Assembly: GCA_045654685.1 (NCBI GenBank)
Contig: JAZONV010000062.1
Coordinates: 1 to 33,548 of the forward strand
DNA length: 33,548 nucleotides
DNA from: RGIG1828 sp045654685
Lineage (GTDB): Bacteria; Bacillota; Clostridia; UMGS1810
Reading direction: 5' to 3'
Shown here: piece by piece, positions 1 to 7,300 of the stretch
How positions within the stretch are numbered: position 1 is the stretch's first letter
Layout of the letters: each line of letters opens with the position of its first letter
Program-made: the position numbers and the translations under genes
The notes under the pieces: model-generated
Told to the model about the DNA's origin: nothing
Seen by the model: the letters and a program-made list of their open reading frames with translations, nothing else
The model's database searches: none

Positions 1-125
1 GAGCACGAAGTGCGAACGGATTGCAGAACTTTTCCCCTTGAGGGGCGATGCTTGCCGGTGGCAAGCGATTATCGCCGACCGAATCGAAGATGAGACAGGG
101 GGACCGCTTGCGGTGGATGAGGTGT
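1..125. repeat. Palindrome-rich left arm flanking the DUF559 gene
   Basis: A chain of short hairpins: GCAC-GAA-GTGC (3-13), CCCCTTGAGGGG (35-46), GCTTGCC-GGT-GGCAAGC region (about 50-66) and ACCG-CTTG-CGGT (103-114), ending in the tip GATGAGGTGT (116-125). The tip recurs inverted as ACACCTCATC at 503-512, so 103-125 and 503-528 form inverted arms around the DUF559 gene. The tract is cut by the window start. No coding frame is supported. It resembles dispersed palindromic repeats of Firmicutes genomes in design; that comparison is from memory. Confidence 0.6.
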
Positions 126-127
126 AA

Positions 128-484
128 ATGAACACAACAAATAATTCAAAACTTACCGGAAATGCAAAATCCTTAAGAAAGAATATGACAAAAGAAGAAA
201 GACATCTTTGGTATGATTTTTTAAAAGAGTTGCCCATAACCGTAAACAGACAAAAGGTGATTGACAAATATATTGTTGATTTCTATATAGCATCAGCAAA
301 AATTGTTGTTGAATTAGATGGTTCACAGCATTATGAAGATGAAAATATCAAAAGTGATATAAAAAGGGACAATTATTTGAAAGGTTTGGGAATAAATGTA
401 TTAAGATACAGTAATTTTGATGTAACCCAAAGATTTCAAAGCGTTTGTCAGGATATACTTAATAATATCAATAATACCAGATAG
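128..484 (+). CDS. DUF559-domain endonuclease-like protein
   Basis: A 118-residue protein matching the DUF559 family, small single-domain proteins related to very-short-patch-repair and restriction-like nucleases. After a short polar N-terminus comes the family's R-x-N-M-T-x-E-E-R-x-L-W pattern (residues 17-28), then the core with Y-I-V-D-F-Y (about 48-53) and V-V-E-L-D-G-S-Q-H (about 60-68). D52, E62, D64 and the Q-x-H segment fit a PD-(D/E)xK-like metal-binding site. The C-terminus has the usual G-I-x-V-L-R-Y-S-N. The length is typical of the family. There is no convincing Shine-Dalgarno beyond GATGAGGTG, which belongs to the flanking palindrome arm and ends 3 bases before the ATG. The gene exactly fills the space between the inverted tips at 116-125 and 503-512. 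The true substrate is unknown. Confidence 0.82.
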   Translation: MNTTNNSKLTGNAKSLRKNMTKEERHLWYDFLKELPITVNRQKVIDKYIVDFYIASAKIVVELDGSQHYEDENIKSDIKRDNYLKGLGINVLRYSNFDVTQRFQSVCQDILNNINNTR

Positions 485-502
485 TCCGTAATTATAAGAG
501 AG

Positions 503-550
503 ACACCTCATCAGTCACCTTTGGTGACAGCTTCCCCTCCAAGGGGAAGC
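503..550. repeat. Right palindromic arm of the DUF559 island
   Basis: The tip ACACCTCATC (503-512) is followed by hairpins GTCACC-TTT-GGTGAC (514-528) and CTTCCCCT-CCA-AGGGGAAG (about 531-549). Read on the other strand, the order is large hairpin, TGTCACC hairpin, GATGAGGTGT tip. This is the same order as the left arm and resembles the arms of the gene-less element at 29634-29790. Confidence 0.65.
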
Positions 551-725
551 CTGAAAATGAAGAAAATCACCCCGTGATTTTTAAGCCAAATGTCTGCGAA
601 GCAGATATATTTTGTGACACCCCAAGAGTGCGTAGCACGATTGGTTGGTGGAACTTATGGCAAAACGTCCAATGAGTGGAGCCCCCTCTTACGGTGCGAA
701 CACGAATTGAAGACGATGATGGCCG

Positions 726-818
726 TGCCGAAGGCATATCATGCACTCGAAAGAGTGTATATCATGACGGCAAAGCCGTCATATCATTTTCCGAACGGAA
801 ACAAATCCGTCATATCAT
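726..818. repeat. Array of small hairpins separated by ATATCAT
   Basis: Four small stem-loops occur in a row: TGCC-GAA-GGCA (726-736), CACTC-GAAA-GAGTG (744-757), GACGGC-AAA-GCCGTC (766-780) and TTTCCG-AA-CGGAAA (788-801). They are separated or closed by near-identical ATATCAT words at 736-742, 759-765, 781-787 and 812-818. The stems differ in sequence while the spacer is conserved, so structure rather than sequence appears to be repeated. An open frame running through it (590-829) is made of these palindromes and is not treated as a gene. Confidence 0.7.
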
Positions 819-950
819 TTAACAATTAAACAAGCAAACTTATTTAATTGTTATTAAATAGCGAAAAGCAAGAAATATAAATTTTAACGAAAAACAATTA
901 AAAATCCAGCGCCTTTCGGGTATTCATTTTGTTCTATGTTCCATAATTAT

Positions 951-1010
951 GTAGGGCACAGCCTTTAGGATGTGCCGAAAGCGGTTCGTCAAAAATTGCC
1001 GAAGCCCTGC
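951..1010. repeat. GTAGGGCACAGCC dispersed repeat, copy 1
   Basis: The segment shares GTAGGGCACAGCCTT, then GGATGTGCCG and GGTTCGT, with the copy at 4143-4181, with only a few substitutions over about 40 bases. Both copies lie upstream of large secreted-protein genes. This copy lacks the clear closing CGGTCCTACAG seen in copy 2, so it may be truncated. Confidence 0.6.
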
Positions 1011-1249
1011 ATTATACAAACCAGGTGCCGGAAACATAAGTCCTCCAATATTTCAACATCTATGCATTCCTGTGGAGGCAAAAAACCGATATATGGACGT
1101 TTTTGATAAGGGATGCACATATATCAGAAAACAATTAACTTTTTACATAGATTTTTCAAAGTATTTTAAAATCTTTTAGAGATTTGCAGAGCCTTAAAAG
1201 ATTTAAAAATAAAAAATGCATCAATTATGGTGCGTAGGAGGAATTTTAG

Positions 1250-3967
1250 ATGAAAAGATTTTTATCAGTGCTTCTTACAGTAGCAATGCTCTCTACTATG
1301 TTTGCAGGTCTCACTGTAATGGCAGACAGCACGGCACCTACAAAAACATATACTGATGTCGATTTTGAAAACTGGAATGCCGGCACACAGCAATTCAAGG
1401 AAGGTGCGAATGGATGGGCAGGAGCAACTTCCGGCAATACAATTCAAACGCATCCGGAAAGCAACGGGAAAATACTTAAAATCCCTGTTAGTACAAATCC
1501 GTCCAATTATTATGTCAGATACAGACTTCCTGTAGAGAGCAATTATTCTGCTTGTCAGGTTCTCTGGACAGAGATTTCCGTAAAATACGAAGGCGGATTT
1601 ACAATGTTTGGCTTTGGTGAGAATACAAGTGCTAACTGTATATTTACGATTACTCCTGACGGAAAAGTCGCAAAATTTGTTAATACCGGATATAATAAAG
1701 GTATAAATAGCAGTTCAATAATTAATTCAGCACAGCTTGAACTCGGCAAATGGTATCATTTTGTAGCAGCACTTGATTTTACAGATGAAAACGCTGCGAC
1801 AAATGGTGCACCTCTCTATATCTGGATGAATGGTGAACTCATTGAGAAGGGTGGAAGATCCACCAATTTTAAACCGTCAAATTCATGGTCATACCATAAA
1901 TTATGGGTGAATGAGGCTGCAACTGAAGGTGTATCAGTATGTCTTGATAACGTAATGGTATATGAAACAGCCAAAATTGACGAACATGCAGTAGACGACT
2001 TTGATTTAACTGTCGAAGACAAAAATCCTGAAGATGATATCAGAATTGACGGAAATAAAATCATAGCCGGAAAGGCAACCGTTAAAGAAGTAAAAGAGGC
2101 AATACAGGCAGACAACTATGTGTTTGTTAAAAATGGTGTTGCTCTTTCTGATGGTGAGTTGGCTGCCGGTTCGGTAATGACAGTTAACAAAACAGGTGAC
2201 ATTGGTTTCAAACAGTATGATGTAATCAAATTCATTCCCCAGGATATTATAACTTCAACATCTGCAACAGATATCACAGCATCAATAGGAACAGCAAACC
2301 CAGCACATCCTGTAAGAGGTATGGTAAATGATGCAATGTCAGCAGATGCAGACATATATAAAGCAAATTGCACTGACACAACCACTCCCTTGGTTGTAAC
2401 AATTTCCCTTGATGCCTACTATGAACTTCAGTATCTGAAAGTTTACGAAAGACATCTTGGCGGTCAGAGGAGAGTTACTGTTGAACTTGGTAAAAATGGA
2501 GAATACACAACCGTTGCTACAAATGCTCCCCTTGCAACCGCTTACTCAATCAGCCCCGGTTATATAGGTATTGGAACTGTTCCTTTCGATATAATCATTG
2601 AAAAAGCAGATTCAATCAAACTTACATTTACTGCTGATAGTGCTAACGCTGGACAGAAGACTTATGAAATCTGGGAAATCGAAGCATACGGTGCAAAAAC
2701 AGGCGATTTGCCAAAAGATATTCTTGCACCAATTGGATCTGAAGGCAGTGCAGTTTCAAATATTTATGCAAGCATAGAATCATCTGCAGCAGCTCACTCT
2801 GTTGCAAACCTTGTGGATGGTATAATGACCAGTGATAATTATTACAAATCAAAGTTCGATGTTACAGATGATCTTGAAATTGTAATCAGACTTAATGCAT
2901 TCTATAGCCTTTCAAAAATCAATATTTTAGAGAGAAAGATGAACAGTACGGATATTGATGTTACTGTAGAACTTGGCAAAAAAGGTGTTTACACATCAGT
3001 TGCTAAAGATGTGGATTTATTGAGTAAAACAAGTATTGGTTTGTTAAATGATGTGGAAGCAGATGCTATTCGTCTCACATTCAAATATAACGGTGGAGGA
3101 GAAGTATCAAAATATCAGATTTGGGAAATTGAAGCATATGGTGTGAAGGTTGGAGATATCCCGGAACGCGGCAAAATTTCAGGCCCTGTTGGTGAAAGTT
3201 CCATAACTTCAATCACCACAAGTATTCCTACATTGGCTGCTGCTCACCCTGTTGCAGGTATGATTGATGGTAACAGAGAGTATGTGAAAGATTTGGGTGG
3301 TTCGGATGCCAGCCTTTATAAATCAAATTATAATTTAAGAATGAATCCTCTCAAAGTTCTTCTCACTTTTGACGGAGTTTACAACGTTTCAGATATTAAG
3401 GTGTTTGAAAGAAGAAATGGACAGAATCCTGTAACAGTTTCTGTTTTTGCAGGATTGAATGGTGAATTTACAGAACTTATTTCCGATTTCACTCTTACAC
3501 CGGGAGCCTATACAACTAAAGCCAAGGAAACACCTGTATATATTCCATATACAGATGCAGACTCTGTAATGCTTGTGTTTGAAAATGCAGGTGATTATAC
3601 CGGCCAAGAAGCGAGTTATCAGATTTCCGAAATTGAAGTATATGGCTCAAGAAGCGGTGATGTTGAAGATACAGGTATCATTCCCGGATACTCCTACTGG
3701 GAAGAAACAAACAATTCCATCATTGTTGCATATGCAAATGCAACAGGTGAAGATATCAAAGCAAGTACACTCATCGCTGCATATGAAGGCAACAAAATGG
3801 TTGCAGTTTGCAAAGCAAGAGAAATGACAATTCCTGCAGGTTCAGTTATTGCTCAATATTCAATGTCTGTAACAGGCATTAAACAAGAGGGCAGAACCTA
3901 CAAAGCATTTGTAATGGATTCTCTTGGCGGACTCAAACCTTTGATGAAAGCCGAAATTATCGGATGA
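1250..3967 (+). CDS. Secreted protein with concanavalin-like module, three F5/8-like modules and shared C-terminal domain
   Basis: A 905-residue extracellular protein. A signal peptide (K-R then a hydrophobic stretch, about 1-26, ending V-M-A) precedes a laminin-G/concanavalin-like module (about 33-255) with E-G-G-F, F-G-F-G-E, K-W-Y-H-F and W-M-N-G-E-L. A ~70-residue linker module follows (about 264-330). Three related discoidin/F5/8 type C-like modules follow (about 334-482, 491-633 and 643-800), each with an H-P/H-S motif, a ligand-side Y-K-S or Y-K-A, V-Y/F-E-R and a closing I-W-E-I-E-A-Y-G-like strand. The C-terminal domain (about 813-905) ends around F-V-M-D-S-L-G-G-L-K-P-L. There is no catalytic domain and no anchor, so it most likely binds carbohydrate. 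AGGAGG lies 7 bases before the ATG. It heads a cluster with two other proteins carrying the same concanavalin-like module. Fold assignments come from sequence pattern only. Confidence 0.82.
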   Translation: MKRFLSVLLTVAMLSTMFAGLTVMADSTAPTKTYTDVDFENWNAGTQQFKEGANGWAGATSGNTIQTHPESNGKILKIPVSTNPSNYYVRYRLPVESNYSACQVLWTEISVKYEGGFTMFGFGENTSANCIFTITPDGKVAKFVNTGYNKGINSSSIINSAQLELGKWYHFVAALDFTDENAATNGAPLYIWMNGELIEKGGRSTNFKPSNSWSYHKLWVNEAATEGVSVCLDNVMVYETAKIDEHAVDDFDLTVEDKNPEDDIRIDGNKIIAGKATVKEVKEAIQADNYVFVKNGVALSDGELAAGSVMTVNKTGDIGFKQYDVIKFIPQDIITSTSATDITASIGTANPAHPVRGMVNDAMSADADIYKANCTDTTTPLVVTISLDAYYELQYLKVYERHLGGQRRVTVELGKNGEYTTVATNAPLATAYSISPGYIGIGTVPFDIIIEKADSIKLTFTADSANAGQKTYEIWEIEAYGAKTGDLPKDILAPIGSEGSAVSNIYASIESSAAAHSVANLVDGIMTSDNYYKSKFDVTDDLEIVIRLNAFYSLSKINILERKMNSTDIDVTVELGKKGVYTSVAKDVDLLSKTSIGLLNDVEADAIRLTFKYNGGGEVSKYQIWEIEAYGVKVGDIPERGKISGPVGESSITSITTSIPTLAAAHPVAGMIDGNREYVKDLGGSDASLYKSNYNLRMNPLKVLLTFDGVYNVSDIKVFERRNGQNPVTVSVFAGLNGEFTELISDFTLTPGAYTTKAKETPVYIPYTDADSVMLVFENAGDYTGQEASYQISEIEVYGSRSGDVEDTGIIPGYSYWEETNNSIIVAYANATGEDIKASTLIAAYEGNKMVAVCKAREMTIPAGSVIAQYSMSVTGIKQEGRTYKAFVMDSLGGLKPLMKAEIIG

Positions 3968-4017
3968 TAATTTTCTGAAAAAGTAATTCAGAAATAATTT
4001 AAAATTAACCCTGTATC

Positions 4018-4063
4018 ACCGGGATGTCTCTTTAAGTTATATAATTAAAGAGACATCCCCGGT
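4018..4063 (+). terminator. Long hairpin after the first surface protein
   Basis: A stem of about 17-18 base pairs is formed by ACCGGGATGTCTCTTTAA (4018-4035) and its near-perfect complement at 4045-4063, with a 9-base AT-rich loop and one bulged base. No U-run follows, so termination would be imperfect or factor-assisted. Its GTCTCTTTAA core also occurs in the terminator at 11694-11733. Confidence 0.5.
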
Positions 4064-4140
4064 GAGAAAGGGATTGTTAAAAAGAAATCAGAAATTTGCA
4101 AATTACTGATTTGTGACAATTTAAACAATACATATCCACC

Positions 4141-4230
4141 CTGTAGGGCACAGCCTTCAGGATGTGCCGCGAGTGGTTCGTTGGAAACAGTTAGCACAAG
4201 AAGGCTTGTCGTAACATGCCCGGTCCTACA
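4141..4230. repeat. GTAGGGCACAGCC dispersed repeat, copy 2, with short inverted ends
   Basis: It starts CTGTAGGGCAC and ends near CGGTCCTACAG, giving inverted ends CTGTAGG/CCTACAG about 75 bases apart. The first ~40 bases match copy 1 at 951. The rest of 3968-4320 contains the hairpin at 4018-4063, AT-rich sequence and the ribosome binding site of the next gene, with no further gene visible. Confidence 0.6.
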
Positions 4231-4320
4231 GTTCACTGTTGCAATGGACAGAAAGATTTCTTTTTACCAAACCTTTTCTCAGTTGTGAATATTTAAAAAT
4301 AAATTTTGGGAGTGATGAAT

Positions 4321-7300
4321 TTGAAAAAAAGAATGATTTCGACAGTGCTGATAATAGCAATGCTCATTTCGGTACTGTTTAATTTTACTTTAGCAAATGC
4401 ATCTGTGGTTGAAACCAAAATAAGAGGAATAAACATTCTTTCATATGAGGGCATTGTTTCTTCCATAAAAACATCAATTCCCACAAGGAATTCAACATAT
4501 CATCCTGCCGAGAAACTGATAGATTCATCTCTTACAGGTGATAACTACTTTAAGACTGACAATACAAAAGACAGAAACAATGATCTTGTTGTTACAATCA
4601 ATCTTTCGTCAACTCATTTCATAAACACAGTCAGCATATATGAAAGATTTATGGACATAACCTGTACCGATTCTGTGAAAATTGAAATTGGTACTTCTTC
4701 TTCAATGAAAGTTGCAGGTGAAAATCTCACCCTCACAAGCGGCGGAACCGGAATTGCAAAGGCATCTCATTTCACTTTCGACAAAGACTATGAAGGTGAC
4801 ATCATAAAAATCACTTTCAAAGGCGGAAAGAGCGGTAAACCATCCTCAGATTCCCAGTTTGAAATTTATGAGATTGAAGCCTATGAGGATGTTAACATTG
4901 AAGGGAATATTCTCTCATCTCACACTCAGAATATAACAGCTTCTATCCCCTGCAGTAATTCCACCTATCACTCACCTTCAAAAATGGTTGACGGTTCATT
5001 TTCAGGTGATGATTATTATAAATCCAAAAATACCGAGGACGATCTGACAGACCTTGTTGTAACAATAAAACTTGATGTTATATGTCCCATAGGACAAATC
5101 AAGATTTTTGAAAGATTCATTTCAACCTATGGTGCGTGCTCCGACGAGGTTTCCATAAAGATTGGAACAGGAACGAACATGACAGAGGTCATAAGCGGAC
5201 AAAGTCTGAAACCTCTCAACATAACAGGACTTTCCCAGACAGTATTCAACATTGTTCCCCGGGCTTTTGGTGATACAATTGAAATCACTTTCAAAGGCAC
5301 AGAGGACAGAGGAACAAGCGGTGAATGTACATATCAGATATGGGAAATTGAAGCATATTCCCATGCTGAATCCGAAGTGTATATGTACGGAGGCTCACCG
5401 AGAGCAAGAGTTGACGGATATGTGAGAATCATTGACGAGACAAATGCAAATGTTACACCCGAAATTGTTGATTCAAAGTTTATGGTGCCCGTAGATTTTC
5501 TTGCAAATGCTCTGAAACTTGACTATGAGGGCACACAAACTTCTGCTACAGTTGGCAATGAGGCATCAAGTGTCACATTCACATCAGGTGACGGAAGTTA
5601 TACAAAATATGGACATCTCTATGTGTCGGCATCCGACCTTTGTGATGCTTTAGGCATTGGCTATGAAGATGACAACTGCGGACTTTTCCTTGCCGGAAAC
5701 TTTGCCGAAGTTGACTGGAATAACAGGGCACAGTTCAATGACATAGCCGAAAAACTTCGTGAAGTTGTGTATGGCGGACTTCCCACCCCCGGTGACATTG
5801 TAGGAAAACTCAAAGAAGAAAACCCCTCAAATGCTCACCCGAGACTGTTTTTGAATGATGATTTCACCGTGGAAGATTTGCGTGAAAAAGTGAAATCTGA
5901 ACCATACAAATCCTGGGCGGCAAAAATTATATCATCTGCCCAGTCTGATATTGCAGGCTTGGAAGATGATCCAATAGAATATGAAATCCCTGATGGCGTA
6001 AGACTTCTTTCTGTCTCTGAAAGAGCCATGAGATGTGTTCAGAATATTGGATTTGCATATCTTCTGACGGGGGATACCAAATATTCTGATGCGGTAATTG
6101 ACATTCTTATGACAGTCTGTAATTTTCCCAACTGGAATGAAAAACATTTTCTTGACGTTGGAAAAATGTCTGCCGCAGTTGCTCTTGGCTATGACTGGTG
6201 CTATGACAAACTCACCCGGGAACAGAAAACAACAATAAAAACTGCTCTTGTGGAATTTGCACTAAAGCCTGTTATGAAAGACTATAACGAGGAGCAAAGA
6301 AGCAGAACCTACTACTGGAGTTCAAAATCTACAGGTGCATATCCCAACAACTGGATTGCAGTCTGTGTTGGCGGAACAACCATGGCAGCCCTTGCCATTG
6401 GTGATGAAGACCTTGGAGATTTTACCGACACAGGAAAAGTTATAACAGAAGGTATGGACAGACTAAAAGACCTTTTGGATTCCTATCTTCCCGACGGCGG
6501 ATTTTTGGATGGCTACAGTTACTGGCGTTTTGCCATGGAATATATCGGAAACTTTGTGGCTTGTATGAATTCAAGCCTTGGCACAGACTATAACATTTCA
6601 AAAGCACCGGGACTCTCTGTAACCTTTGAATGGGTTCAGCAGCTCACAGGCCCTGCAGGTCCATTCAACTTTGATACCTGCGGAAGCGCATTTATGGATT
6701 CACCCGAGTTCATACTTTTTGGATATCTCACAGGCAAACCTGCCTATGTGGATTTCAGAATAAATGACCAACTTGGTGCAAATTTCATTGCTCCTCATTT
6801 TAAAGATATAATATGGTATGATTCGTCAATCAGCCATTCTGATGCAAAACTCCCCTATGAATATATTTCAAGGGGTGCAACGAACGTATATGTAACAAAG
6901 AGCGGAAACAGTAAAAACGATGCCTGGGCGGCAATGTATGTTGGCTACCGAAAAAAAGCCGTTGGTGCAATGCAGGACTTTGACGGAACATTTGTTCTTG
7001 ATATGCTTGGCACACGCTGGGCGATAGATTATGGCGGCGAAGGTCAGACCTATCATAACACAGGCTACAGTTTCTGCGACTACTACATTTGCCGTGCCGA
7101 AGGTCACAACACCATCATCCTGACAGAAGGTGACGACCACGACCATGACCCCTATGCCTGCGGAAAACTTTTGAGAAACGATTCAAATGATATAAGTGCC
7201 TATGCGGTGTATGACTTCACTGATCAACTTGATGACAAAGGTGCATCTCTTTGGCACAGAGGTATGAAGGTTGACCGTATTTCTCAAAAAGTCACTGTTC

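Larger units (their letters stand above)
485..1249. other. Gene-less repeat tract between DUF559 and the first surface protein
   Basis: I see no real gene in this stretch. It holds the right palindromic arm of the DUF559 island, further hairpins such as TCTGC-GAA-GCAGA (592-604), the ATATCAT-spaced hairpin array (726-818), and one copy of the GTAGGGCACAGCC repeat. After about 1010 it becomes AT-rich and presumably contains the promoter for the gene at 1250. A TTTACA near 1141 has an AT-rich TTTAAA/TAAAAT 17-19 bases downstream, but this is too weak to call. Confidence 0.6.

Noticed and set aside
590..829. Open reading frame of 79 codons
   Set aside because: It runs through the hairpin array and other palindromes, has no ribosome binding site, and its peptide simply reflects the repeats.
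970..1179. Open reading frame of 69 codons
   Set aside because: It begins inside the GTAGGGCACAGCC repeat, has no ribosome binding site and no recognisable protein pattern.
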